A program made the translations under genes and the position numbers. Shown here piece by piece: positions 1 through 9,649 of a stretch of 64,000 bases of DNA (position 1 is its first letter; every line of letters starts with the position of its first letter). Under the pieces are notes generated by a model, which was not told the origin of the DNA, did no database searches, and saw only the letters and a program-made list of their open reading frames with translations. The stretch covers positions 525,648 through 589,647 of the forward strand of contig BCJJ01000027.1 in assembly GCA_039545355.1 (NCBI GenBank). Direction: 5' to 3'. Source of the DNA: Trichosporon coremiiforme (lineage: Eukaryota; Basidiomycota; Tremellomycetes; Trichosporonales; Trichosporonaceae).

Positions 1-191
1 GCCAGGGAACAGCCCGCGCGGAGGAGCCAGGCGACCCGAAGCGAACAGATGTCCGACCTCATCAGCCTGTAGCCGCTCATGCATTTCAGACCAGTCTTGT
101 TGTCGACATTCACATCCACATCACTCTTCACACTCACGCTTGACTGATCCCACCGTCGCCGACGACAGCAACAGCAGCGGCACTCGGAGCA

Positions 192-1910
192 ATGAAACGC
201 GCCCTCCTCCCCAACGCCCGTGACCGGCCCAAGAAGCCGCGCGTGTGGGACTGGGCCGAACCAAACCCGAACCCGAACCCGATACCGCTCCCGCTGTGCA
301 CGACTTGGAAACCGAAAACAACCACGCCACCGAAAACAACCACACCCCCGACTCCTCCCTACACGCCCGCAGCGTCTGCAGCTGGCCCGAAAGTGCCTGG
401 CACGATTGACCACCTCGCGTATCCCCATCTGTTCGGGGCTGTTCTCTCTGCCGTCATTGAGCGCCGCGATGCGCCGACGTTACGAGCGCTGCGGGGGACG
501 TCTCGCTCTGTCGCGGCACGCATCGACAGCGTCTTCCTCTCCGACGTCACCTACGCCCTCGAGACCGCCGAAGCTACAGCGCCGCTGAAGATGGCGAGGC
601 ATAAGCCGCTCCCGCCACAGAGCCGTTTGCTCGGCCTCCCGTGGCGGGGCCAGTCTGTGTCGACGGCGACGATCGAGGTCGGGCCCTGCGAGTGTCATGC
701 CAAGTTCACGCCGGACACAGCTGACGCTGATGCGGATGCCGATGCGGATGCCGATGCGGACGCCGATGCGGACGCCGACGCAGATGCCGACGCGGAGACG
801 GAGATGGCCGCGGATGACGAGACGCACGACGAGGCGCCGGTCAAGTGTCCCGCGCACGCGCACGAGGCACGGATCCGCGACGATGACCTGGGGAGGCTCG
901 ACTACGTCCGTTTCGTGGGCGACCCGCACGCGCACGCGGCCAACTGGGCCCTGCAGGCCGACACGGAGGTCCATGTCTTGGACATGTTTCCCCGGAAGGG
1001 GAACGGGTGGACACGCATGAATAGGGCGACGCTCGACTCGCGCCGCATCGCGCTCCAGTCGGCCGGTTCACCGCCGAGTCCCGCTTGCGAACTGGACGAC
1101 GCCGACGACGACGCAGACTCGGACGTGCCCGACCTCGAGCTCGGCGCTGCTGCTACTGTCGCTGCCCCTCCTCTCGTAGTTCCGGGAGGCTCGCCCCGAC
1201 CCCAACCCCACGACGAGCGCGCAGACCGCCCCCGCCGGCGCGTGCTCCACTTCCGCCTGCATGCCGAGTACGAGTGGCTGTTCGACTACTGCATGCTTCC
1301 CCCCAGCGACATAGCGCACACGACGGTGCTCGTGTCCAAGTATCGCGGGCCAGTGCAGCTCGAGGCCCCCGAGGACTTTTGCTCCATGTGTTCCGACGCC
1401 AGTGGGTGCCGCACCGATCCGGGCATGCTCGTGCACGTCAAGCCTGATCCGACACGCCACTTGAGTCCGGCCGAGGGACCCCTGTTTGGTCTGATCACGA
1501 GCTTGGCAGACGACTGGACACAGCGCCTGCGCCATCTGCTGAAGACGCCGTACCCGCCCCCGATGAACCAGCACACGGCGGGAACCATCACCTTCGTAGG
1601 CACCGAAAAGTGGGAGAACAGGTGGATCCAGAGCCGGCCGAACGACGTGCTTCTGCCGAGCGGGTACGCCAGGGAGAAGATCAGACAGTGCTTCTACTGG
1701 CGCTGCCTCAGCAATGTGCAGGACGCGATTCTGGAGTGCTTCACGGACGAAATCGACTACACTACGCGCAACCCAAAGATCAAGCGCTGGTGGGAGTTCG
1801 TCTACCTCTTCATCAACGAGGAGAGCTGCTTCCGCTTCTTGACCGTGGATGAGTATGCGCAAGAGGTCGGGGAGAGGGAGTTCGAGCTTGTCCTGGCCGA
1901 GGACATTTAG
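192..1910 (+). CDS. Hypothetical protein with Asp-Ala repeat, F-box-like N-terminus
   Basis: Intronless 572-residue open frame starting at an ATG that follows a short A/C-rich leader. The first 60 residues are Pro/Thr/Asn-rich. Residues about 70-120 (HLAYPHLFGAVLSAV...LRALRGTSR) resemble the short helical segment that opens many F-box-like hypothetical proteins in basidiomycete yeasts; this likeness is from memory and weak. Residues about 177-200 are an uninterrupted Asp-Ala repeat encoded by a GATGCN/GACGCN hexamer array. The C-terminal half has ordered-looking sequence with several Cys (CSMCSDASGC) and Trp/Tyr-rich segments. No catalytic motif is visible. The length and codon use support a real gene; function unknown. 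Confidence 0.75.
   Translation: MKRALLPNARDRPKKPRVWDWAEPNPNPNPIPLPLCTTWKPKTTTPPKTTTPPTPPYTPAASAAGPKVPGTIDHLAYPHLFGAVLSAVIERRDAPTLRALRGTSRSVAARIDSVFLSDVTYALETAEATAPLKMARHKPLPPQSRLLGLPWRGQSVSTATIEVGPCECHAKFTPDTADADADADADADADADADADADADAETEMAADDETHDEAPVKCPAHAHEARIRDDDLGRLDYVRFVGDPHAHAANWALQADTEVHVLDMFPRKGNGWTRMNRATLDSRRIALQSAGSPPSPACELDDADDDADSDVPDLELGAAATVAAPPLVVPGGSPRPQPHDERADRPRRRVLHFRLHAEYEWLFDYCMLPPSDIAHTTVLVSKYRGPVQLEAPEDFCSMCSDASGCRTDPGMLVHVKPDPTRHLSPAEGPLFGLITSLADDWTQRLRHLLKTPYPPPMNQHTAGTITFVGTEKWENRWIQSRPNDVLLPSGYAREKIRQCFYWRCLSNVQDAILECFTDEIDYTTRNPKIKRWWEFVYLFINEESCFRFLTVDEYAQEVGEREFELVLAEDI
720..795 (+). repeat. GATGCC/GACGCC hexamer microsatellite inside a gene
   Basis: Tandem GAtGCn/GAcGCn hexanucleotides, about twelve copies, encode the Asp-Ala run of the surrounding protein. 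Copies differ only at synonymous positions, which points to an older array or to selection on the peptide. Confidence 0.85.
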
Positions 1911-2018
1911 TCGGCTTCAGTAGTACAGTACAACCATAGAACCTGTTAGCATATCGCAAAACCACACACTGTAAAACCTGTTGTTGTATGCATCACCATC
2001 ACCATCATCATCTAGACT

Positions 2019-2427
2019 CTACGCCATGATCTCGTCAATCCGCTCCATCAGGTACTTGATGACTCCGTCGGGACCGACCTTGACCTGGAGTCCGGTCGGG
2101 ATCGCATGCGTCTTGATCCCCGGCACGGTTTCGCGTGCGATGCGCTGGATCTCCTCCTGTTCCTCTGGTGTCCACTGGTGAGCGTTAGCGAGCGAGCCAT
2201 ACATCTAGCGTCTCGGCTCGGTGACTGTGACTCACCATGCTGGCGCAGAACAAGATGCCCGGCGGCGGCTGCACACTCTCCAGGAGGGGCTTGACGCCCT
2301 CGATCGTCGTGGTGTTTCCAGCATGCACAATGTCGTACTTGTCCTTGACGTTTTCGATGACGGTGCCAATGACGATCTTTGCGCGCTCTGGCGCCGTGTT
2401 CACGCTGATGAGGTTGACGGGGGCCAT
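2019..2427 (-). CDS. Small conserved-looking hypothetical protein
   Basis: Two exons on the minus strand. Exon 1 runs from the ATG at 2427 to 2236. A roughly 60-nt intron has donor GTGAGT at 2235 and a GCTAACGCTCACCAG acceptor ending near 2176, and exon 2 ends at the TAG at 2019. Joining keeps phase 0 and gives about 115 residues, starting MAPVNLISVNTAPERAKIVI and continuing after the junction with WTPEEQEEIQRIA. The protein looks like a compact alpha/beta domain. I do not recognise the family. It converges on the upstream hypothetical gene and is divergent from the FAA-hydrolase. Confidence 0.6.
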
Positions 2428-2853
2428 GGTGTGGAATTGGCTTGGGGATGCTGAGCGGTTAGTAGCGAGCGAGCGAGCGAATGGGCACATGATGGCCGCC
2501 ATCTTATCTATCGATGGACGCCGCAGCATGGACGCCGCAAGGCATCGGAGAGCTCGGGGCCGTACCTCGCGGTGTTGCGGCGACTAAAGCTCGCAGCGGC
2601 AGTAGACCAGATTAGAAATGCGCGAAATGCATTCACTAACTCGTAGTATTCCATTAGGATTGCATTACCACGAGTCCTAATGAGCCGCTGCAGTCAATGA
2701 CACCGGGCGCGCCGGGCCGGCCGGCTCGTCCGCCCCCGAGGTCCGGTCCCCGGCCCGACCTCGCTGCTGCCCACTACCCTCCCTCCTCCCTCCTCCCTCC
2801 TCCCCCTCTCCCTCCCTCCTGTCTCCTCAACATTTCCTCGTCGCACAATCTCG
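2428..2853. promoter_or_regulatory. Divergent promoter region with pyrimidine tract
   Basis: The 426 bases between the small minus-strand gene and the FAA-hydrolase hold an inverted repeat (CATTAGGA at 2652-2659, TCCTAATG at 2675-2682). A long CT tract at about 2775-2822 lies just upstream of the hydrolase start, as is common before basidiomycete transcription starts. No other gene is seen. Confidence 0.4.
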
Positions 2854-3897
2854 ATGCTCCCAAGTCTGATCAGAATGGGCGCGTCGCGACTCATCCGCTT
2901 CCTGCCGTCTGGCTCCTCGGCGCCTCGCATCGGCGAGCCCGTCGGCGACATTGACGTCGGTCTCGCGACCTATGCCGGCGACAAGGTCGAGGTCGAGCTG
3001 TACGATGGCGACTCTGTGCTGGACCCAGGATCCAAGACGGGCGAAAAGGTCACGCTCGACAAGGTGCTCGCGCCCGTGACGCAGCGCGAGTGCGGCACGA
3101 TTCGCTGCATCGGTCTCAACGTGAGTTGTGTTTTACTCTCTCGGCGTCGAGGCTCGTGCAGCTGGAAAACTCACGGCTCGCGGCTACGGCTCGCGGCTCG
3201 CTTCGCTCACCCCTCGCCCCCTCACCTGCTGACGACAGTACCTCTCCCACGCGCTCGAGGTCGGCATGGAAGTGCCCTCTGTCCCGACCGTCTTCTTCAA
3301 GGCTGCGCAGGCGCTCGCCGACCCGTTCCCTGCACCGACTGTGATTCCGAAAGCGTTCGTCCGCGACGACGCGGCCGACTACGAGGCCGAAGTCGCCATC
3401 GTCATCGGCAAGGACGCAAAGGACGTCTCGGAGGAGGACGCGTGGGGCTACCTCGGCGGCATCACTGCGAGCAACGATGTGAGCTCGCGCAAAGCGCAAT
3501 TCGCGACGAGCCAGTGGAGCTTCTCCAAGTCGTTTGACGGGGCTGCTCCCCTCGGGCCCGTGTTCGTGCCCCGCGACGCGCTCGACCAGAACAACATCGG
3601 CGACGTCACCGTCAAGGGTATCCACAACGGAAACGTCGTGCAGAGCTCGAACCTCAACGATCTCATCTTCTCCATTCCCAAGATCATCGCATTCTTGAGC
3701 CAGGGAAGCACCCTGCCCAAGGGCACGGTCATCATCACCGGGTGAGTTAAAGTGACGCGCGAGCTGACGGCAGAACACCCTCTGGCATCGGATGGTCCAG
3801 GAACCCCAAGTCGCTGCTGCACGACGGGGACGAGTTCCGCGTCGAGGTGTCGCACGGCGTGGGCACGCTGATCAACAAGATCGTCGAGGAGAAGTAG
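2854..3897 (+). CDS. Fumarylacetoacetate hydrolase (FAH) family protein, FAHD1-like
   Basis: Three exons: 2854-3120, 3239-3741 and 3774-3897, with introns 3121-3238 and 3742-3773 (32 nt). Splicing reconstitutes the family C-terminal block ITGTPSGIG across the last junction, which fixes that intron. Other hallmarks are GLNYLSHA, VPTVFFK, YEAEVAIVIG (metal-binding Glu) and the ITASNDVSSR segment. At about 297 residues the size fits the FAHD1/YcgM type, which hydrolyse acylpyruvates or decarboxylate oxaloacetate, often in mitochondria; the substrate here cannot be read from sequence. An in-frame ATG at 2875 is an alternative start. Confidence 0.85.
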
Positions 3898-3998
3898 TAA
3901 AAAAACTTAGAAGTGCTAGATTTTCATTGTTGCATTTTTTTTTGAAAACATGTACTTATGCTTTTAACTACACTTGACATTGGTATTCGCTCACGCGC

Positions 3999-5467
3999 TT
4001 ACGTGCGGTACTGTTTGGTCAGCTGGCACTCTGAAAGTTCAGGCAACTCACGTCTCCGTTGATGGTCACATAGTCGTGAGACAGGTCGCAGGTCCAGTAC
4101 GTCGCGGCCTCGCCCTTGCCCTGGCCGAGGTCAATGTCAATGGTGATGTTCTCGCTCTGGATGAGGTTGGTGGCGCGGTCCTCGTTCGCCTCGAGGTTGG
4201 CGTCGGGCTCGCCGTCCTTGAGGAGAACCATGGGGGTCTGGACCGGGTCGTCCTTGGCGGGGATCATGGAGACCGAGACCTTGTGGGGGTCAATCGTGCC
4301 CTCGGGAACCGAGCTGTAGCCGACAGCGCACAGGATGCGGCCCCAGTTGGCGTCCTCGCCGTACATGGCCGTCTTGACGAGGTTCGAGTTGGCGACGGAC
4401 GAGGCGACAGTCTTGGCGATGTCGTACGACGGCGCACCGTGGACTTGGACAGTGACGAACTTGGTCGCGCCCTCGCCGTCGCGCACGACGAGCTTGGCGA
4501 GCTCCTGCGCAAAGTCGGTGAGCTCGTTGCGGAACAGCTCGTACTCGGCGACCATGCCCTCGTGGATCTCGCTGTTGCCCGGCGTGCCCATGCCGTTGGC
4601 GAGGACGAGGATCGTGTCGTTCGTGCTCATGTCGCCGTCGACCGTGATCGAGTTGAACGAGCGGTCAACGGCATAGTTGAGAGCAGACTGAAGGGCAGAA
4701 GGAGCAATGGCAGCGTCGGTAGCGATAACACCAAGAAGAGTAGCGTGGGGGACGGCGGGGCCCATGTTGGGCGCAATCATGCCGGCGCCCTTGTCGATAC
4801 CGACCATGCGGATCGTCTGGCCGGCGAGGTTGAAGGAGCGGCAGCGCAGTTTCGGGAACGTGTCAGTCGTCATGAATGCCGTGGCGAGGTCCATCCAGGA
4901 CTTGGAGTCCAGGCCGAGGTTGCCGGCCAGCTTGGGGACGGCAGACGTGATCTTGTCGATCGGGAGCTGCTGTCCGATGACACCCGTCGACATGACGAGC
5001 GAGCCGGCCTTCTCCTTGCCCCAGCTGTCAGGCTGGGGCGCGAGCGCGTTCGTGAGCGACTTGCTCATGGCCCACGCGTTGTCCAAGCCCTGGCTGCCGG
5101 TGACGGCGTTGGCGCAACCCGAGTTCACGACGAAGCCGCGGACGCGTCCGTCAGTGGACGCGAGCAGCTCGCTCGTCACAGTGACGGGCGCGGCCTTGAA
5201 GGCGTTGCGGGTCGTGCACGCCGCAGCGGCGGTGGGGCGCTCAGAAACACTGACGAGGACGCCGAGGTCGAGGGCGCCGTTCTTCTTGATGCCGCAGTGG
5301 GTCGCGGCGACACCGAAGCCGCGGGGGAAGTCGTCGTCGTTGTACTGCACAATGTGGTGGTCCTTGTTCGGAGTCGGCTTGCCGCCCGAGCCCTTTGCGA
5401 CGGCCGCGGTCGTGGAGAACGCGCGCCGCGCCAGCGTAGGCAGAGCCCGCGCCGGTGAGGTCGTCAT
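3999..5467 (-). CDS. ARG7: Arginine biosynthesis bifunctional protein ArgJ, mitochondrial
   Basis: Glutamate N-acetyltransferase (ornithine acetyltransferase), which recycles the acetyl group in the ornithine cycle. The N-terminus (residues 1-25) is rich in Arg/Ala/Ser and acid-free, as expected for mitochondrial import. Diagnostic stretches are GFGVAATHCGIKKNG, VVNSGCANAVTG, the GIDKGAGMIAPNM block, and HATLLGVIATDA, where the precursor self-cleaves before the Thr nucleophile. The uninterrupted frame would end in an atypical tail, but a 41-nt intron at 4011-4051 (donor GTGAGT, GCTGACCAAACAG acceptor) joins INGD to YRT-stop, the usual C-terminus of fungal members. The last exon is then only 12 nt, stop included. 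The gene symbol follows yeast usage. Confidence 0.93.
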
Positions 5468-5985
5468 GATGCTGAGATGGTGGGAAGAGACGTAGCTCGG
5501 TCTTGCCTTTTACTCTTGCGATTAATTGATGGAGCCCTCAGTCTCTTTCTATTATATCATCGATCTTTCTCGAGTCAAGCATCACGTGACTCGCTTATCT
5601 CGCCCTTTGTCTTGTTTGTTCCTAACTCGATCTTCGCCGACAGACCGAGTCAATGATGACATGGGCCGTGTCCTCCGTCTGTCGGAGAGTGTCCGTGACC
5701 GAGTCGCACATCTATTAACAGGGGTGCGAGGGATATGTGCGGTGACAAGAGACGGCACTGATAAGGACGACGTGAAACGCACGCGACGGAAAATGTCAGG
5801 CGCGCTGAGGACGTAAAGTGGAGGTTGGTTGGTTCAACCGGAAATGACGACCCCGACTTGGGCCGGGTCGCCGCTCGCCGCTCGCCGCCCGTCATGGTTA
5901 AGCTCCTCCTCGCTGTCTCTTGACTTTCTCACTTCACTCTAACTCTCACACCTTTAGCAAGTGCAAGCGAGCACACAACATCAAA
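5468..5985. promoter_or_regulatory. Shared divergent promoter region, ArgJ / CCS
   Basis: 518 bases between two divergently transcribed genes. AT-richer than the flanks, with no supported ORF. No recognisable named element beyond short CT tracts next to each start. Confidence 0.3.
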
Positions 5986-6995
5986 ATGACTCTCGCCAGT
6001 TCTGCGTTTAGGGTGCGCTACACTCGTGACCGAATCAGCTGACAAAGCACAGACCGAGTTCGCCGTCGACATGACGTGCCAAAACGTGAGCTTTGTGGCC
6101 CCCTCCGAGCTGACCACCAGTGTGTCAATGCCGTCGAAAAGGCTCTCAGCAGTGTTCCCGGTTAGTGTTGTCAGGTGTGCCCTTTGTGTATCCATTCTCT
6201 CACAGTGTGTTTGGTTCACGTCCAGGTGCGCACCCTAATCTCTCCAGCTACATCGTCCGGCAGTCTGAGCTAACAGCAGGCATTGATAGGTACGACATCG
6301 AGCTCGACAACAAGCGAGTAACCATCACCGGCAAGAGTGAGTTTAGACAAAGCTGGAAACATTGCTGGAACCTGAGCTGACACCCAGCTCCCCCGTCACA
6401 GCTCCTCTCGGCGCTGAAGTCGACCAAGCGTCAGGTGCTCGTCCGCGGCGCATCGTCGGCCGACCCGAATATCCCCTCCGAAGCCGCCATCTCCATTCTC
6501 GAGTCTCCTATTGCTCTTCCTTCACCTGACGCCTCCAAGTCGCTTCCAGGTCTCAAGGAGGACGAGTTCTCTCAGCAGGTGTACGGCATCTCCCGCTTCG
6601 TGCAGATTGCGCCCAAGAGCATCCTGATGGACCTGACGGTGCGCTTCCCGCCAAACGCAGCGCAGGACAAGTTCAACGTCTACGTCTCGAAGACGGGCAA
6701 TCTTGTCGACCCGCCAAAGTCGACGGGCGGCGAGTTCGTGAGCCTCGGTCAGCTGAAGCTGGACGGCAAGGGCTACGGCGACCTGTTCAAGGAGGTCGAC
6801 GGGCAGCTGTGGGAGTGGATCGGACGCGCGTGCGTGGTTCAGAAGGCCGGAGAGGACGACGGCAAGCCGGGGAGCGTGTTCGCCGGTGTCGTCGCGCGCT
6901 CCTCCGGCGTGTGGGGCAACGACAAGACGGTCTGCGCCTGCTCTGGCAGGACAATGTGGGAGGAGGGCCGCGAGATGGAGAAGAAGGGCGTCTAG
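5986..6995 (+). CDS. CCS1: Copper chaperone for superoxide dismutase (CCS)
   Basis: Five exons: 5986-6012, 6053-6085, 6121-6160, 6280-6336 and 6388-6995. Splicing yields an N-terminal heavy-metal-associated domain with the copper site MTCQNC, whose last Cys sits across a 35-nt intron, then a CVNAVEKAL helix and an IDRYDIELDNKRVTITGK strand. A degenerate SOD-like domain follows (VRFPPNAAQDKFNVYVSKTG, LGQLKLDGKGYGDLF), and the C-terminus carries a CxC copper-transfer motif (VCACSG). The full domain order and the final CxC identify CCS, which delivers copper to and oxidises the disulphide of Cu/Zn-SOD in cytosol and mitochondria. About 254 residues, the usual size. Confidence 0.9.
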
Positions 6996-7316
6996 GCGTG
7001 GGATGCACCACACTGTAAACTGCTCGGCATTGCCGCGCTGCCGAGGTGATAGGAATGCGACTCATAGGCGACGTACCGTGGACTGACAACATTACTGATC
7101 GCACCCCAGGCTCATATCGAATCTGACCCCAGACACGTCCACCGTGACATTCTCCACGACACACGCATTCCGCAGCACCGACGCCGTCGCACCCCATAAC
7201 CAGTCGCTCGGCACACTCGCTCTCGATCTTCCCATGTCGCACGTCCATGTCCGGAGCGGGGCAAGCGGAGCACCTCTGCCGACGCTGCGGCCCCAGCCAC
7301 TCAGGTCCTGGGGGGG

Positions 7317-7323
7317 ATATAAG
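7317..7323 (+). promoter_or_regulatory. TATA-like element
   Basis: ATATAAG preceded by a G-run, about 100 nt upstream of the ATG at 7422. It supports transcription of the small gene that follows. Confidence 0.35.
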
Positions 7324-7421
7324 ACCGTCTTATGCTGTTTTTGCTCCTCACCGCCCCACAGATGGTCACCCCGGCACCGCCGGCTCATCCAGCACGCACC
7401 GCCAAAACCCAAAAGCCCGTC

Positions 7422-7709
7422 ATGTTCGGCCCCTGCACGCACACCCTCAACCGTGGTCGTGAGCCCAAAGGCACTGGCAGTGCTGACGACAAAGGTCCCT
7501 GCCACGGCGTCGCCCTTGGCAGCGGCGATCTGATCTGTATGTACTGCGGCCAGTGGATGGGATATGCGTTCATCAGGCCCCTGCCTATTCTTCCCGTGCT
7601 GCCCGTGACGAGGCCGGGGGTCGCGACGCAGGTCAAGGCGGTTTCAAGAAGTGACCGTGGGGGCCATCAGAAGACGCTTCGTCGTCGATCTGATCGTTCC
7701 CTGCAATAA
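7422..7709 (+). CDS. Small Cys/His-containing hypothetical protein
   Basis: Candidate start at 7422 (an upstream in-frame ATG at 7362 also exists). The reading contains a C-x3-H-like start (FGPCTHTLNRG), then GDLICMYCGQW with a C-x2-C pair. A 36-nt in-frame intron with donor GTGAGC and branch GCTGAC may be removed between the two, which would bring Cys and His pairs to the spacing seen in the next small gene at 7829-8116. The C-terminal half (Pro/Val- then Arg/Ser-rich) looks non-conserved. It could be a zinc-binding micro-protein or a decayed copy of its neighbour. Confidence 0.35.
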   Translation: MFGPCTHTLNRGREPKGTGSADDKGPCHGVALGSGDLICMYCGQWMGYAFIRPLPILPVLPVTRPGVATQVKAVSRSDRGGHQKTLRRRSDRSLQ

Positions 7710-7828
7710 TCGCCTCCGTCATTGTTCGACACACCCGACTCGCTCGACACCTGTATCATTCAAAAGAGCACTGCCCACAACTTCCCCTCCTTCGTCCTCC
7801 TCTCAACGTTGTATCCCCTTCAAAAGCC

Positions 7829-8116
7829 ATGCTCGACGTCTACTACCGCCTCTCAACGATCTCCTCCGACTCCGCCACCTTCTGCCCCGCCAACGTGCAC
7901 TCGATACAGTCCTGTGGGTTTTATTTCTCCCCCCTTCCATGCATGCTCAGAACTTGTTGAGGAATGAGAGTATAGCTGACCGCAGACAAGCGCAACCGGC
8001 ACGAACTGATCGCGCTTGCAGGCTCGTACACCTGTGTCTGGTGCGCGCGGGAGTTCTACACCAACTGCCTCGTGCACGGGACGCGGTGCCGGATCTGCGA
8101 GGAACGGCCTCGCTAG
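7829..8116 (+). CDS. Small putative zinc-binding protein
   Basis: Two exons, 7829-7913 and 7986-8116, joined across a 72-nt intron (donor GTGGGT, acceptor GCTGACCGCAG) into 71 residues. The product carries FCPANVH, then YTCVWCAREF (C-x2-C) and CLVHGTRCRIC, giving a Cys/His pattern that could hold one or two zinc ions. It shares the order C...H...AL-G-x-x-x-C-x2-C with the gene just upstream, so the two may be tandem paralogues. The family is not recognised. Confidence 0.5.
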
Positions 8117-8558
8117 TGCGTGTTGATAAGTCATGGCATCTGAAGTCGCTTCACTCTTATCTGCTGGCACGGAGGGACGTACTGACCGACTGGCCAACTG
8201 ACGGAGCGCTGTCACTGACAGTACCGCGGGGTACCGGGCCAGTCGCTGCACGTCCGACACATAAAGGGCGTACACATCCGGCCCTCCTAACTTTGCGCTC
8301 TTCTCGCTCCGCCACTCCCTCCGCGACACTGCACTCGTGCATCTCGGTCCACATCGCCTGCAGCACCAGAGCGGCGTCTACCTCTTCCTTCTGCATCCAC
8401 AAAGTTTTCTCCATCAACTTACTCACTACCTGACAACCACCAAGTCACCGCGCCTCCTCTGGACAGACCGGCCCATCATCGCCTCGCCCACACCACCAAT
8501 CAAACTCACGCAGCCTCTAACCCACCCAATCGCGACACTCGACTTCAAGACCCGCCCG
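8117..8558. other. Intergenic, no gene seen
   Basis: Mostly C-rich sequence. Open frames here are non-conserved readings of a C-rich composition. It probably holds the promoter of the decayed gene that follows. Confidence 0.3.
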
Positions 8559-9211
8559 ATGCCAACCCCCGAGGAACTCTTACGCTCAGCTCCTCCGGGA
8601 AGAACGCGTGATCGCGTCCGACTATGACGCATTCGTAACCTGGCGGAAGCGCGAAGCAGCCGCGGAGGGCGGGCCGCGCGCCGAGAGGGATTCGACCAGT
8701 GGGCCAGGCTGCAAACCGAGTTGTGGCGCCGATTCACGCGCGACTCGAGAGCTGGGAGGCTGCACGGGGAGGAAAGGAGAACGAGGCTGGTTTCAAGGCA
8801 TTCTGAGGGAGTGGCTTAATGGGCCCGAGTGCGGTCTTTCCGCCGGTATGTACAGTAACTCCACCACACACTGGCCCGATGTCGATGTCGCCTCGCCCTG
8901 CCCTCCATCACCACCACTTGTCACCTCCACCGTACAATCCACCCCTGAGCTCGACTGCTGAACTTGCCCTCATCGACCGCTGAGCTCGACTGACGCCCAG
9001 ACAAGAAACAACGACTCAAGACGAGCGTGCGGCGTTGGATCGCCCACCGTCGCGCAGAGGGCGAGGACGAGCTGACCACAACCACAGAGCGCGCGACAAT
9101 AGTCCCGCTGATCCCTTCCCGGCGGCGTCGTGATGGATCAGCAGCGGCGGGTGCGCAAGGCCGCGAACCAGCGCCGGCCCCAGAGCAGGCAGAAGCATGT
9201 GTTTGAAGTCA
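8559..9211 (+). pseudogene. Decayed gene with several frameshifts
   Basis: Protein-like pieces follow one another but in different frames: PTPEEL, then YAQLLREERVIASDYDAFVTW, EGFDQWARLQTELWRRF, WEAARGGKENEAGFKAF, then LREWLNGPECGLSA. A consensus intron (donor GTATGT near 8846, acceptor CTGACGCCCAG ending near 9000) joins the last piece to a KKQRLKTSVRRWIAHRRAEG exon that ends at a stop near 9211. Each piece has the charge and aromatic pattern of a helical protein, yet at least three or four indels are needed to read through. The family is unknown; a chance assembly remains possible. Confidence 0.45.
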
Positions 9212-9640
9212 AGCTGCGCAGGGCAACCGAGGTTGCTGAGTATCTCCGGGAGATTGTTGTGGGATGCTTGCGGCCGGAGAATAGCGGGCGTACGAAGGAC
9301 AGGCGGACGGGCAGGGAGGGCAGGCAGGCAGGATGGAACGGGTGGGGCGGTAACCAGTGAGACCGTAAAGAAGGAGCCGAATGATGGAGGCTCGGACGCG
9401 CATGGCCGTCGGGGCACGCTCAAAGCGTCATGTGCTCAACGGTCCCGTGTTCCAACGCAGCTGGTTAGCTCGTCGTCGGCGCAGCTTGTCGAGTTAGTCA
9501 GCGCCTTGAATCTGGATCGCACGAGTACACCACGCACGCTGCCATCTGTTACCCCTAGGACCCAGCACTGAGTACACGCAGGCGCGTTCACTGGCTGTCT
9601 CCGAAGCTTCTGCGACTGCTATCTTTGAGCCCGCCGTTCC
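9212..9640. other. Intergenic, no gene seen
   Basis: Nothing supported. It lies between the 3' ends of two decayed genes, which converge here. Confidence 0.3.
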
Positions 9641-9649
9641 GAACATAGC

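Noticed and set aside
3974..5458. 494-codon plus-strand ORF opposite ArgJ
   Set aside because: Antisense shadow caused by strong third-position GC bias; the minus strand carries the conserved protein.
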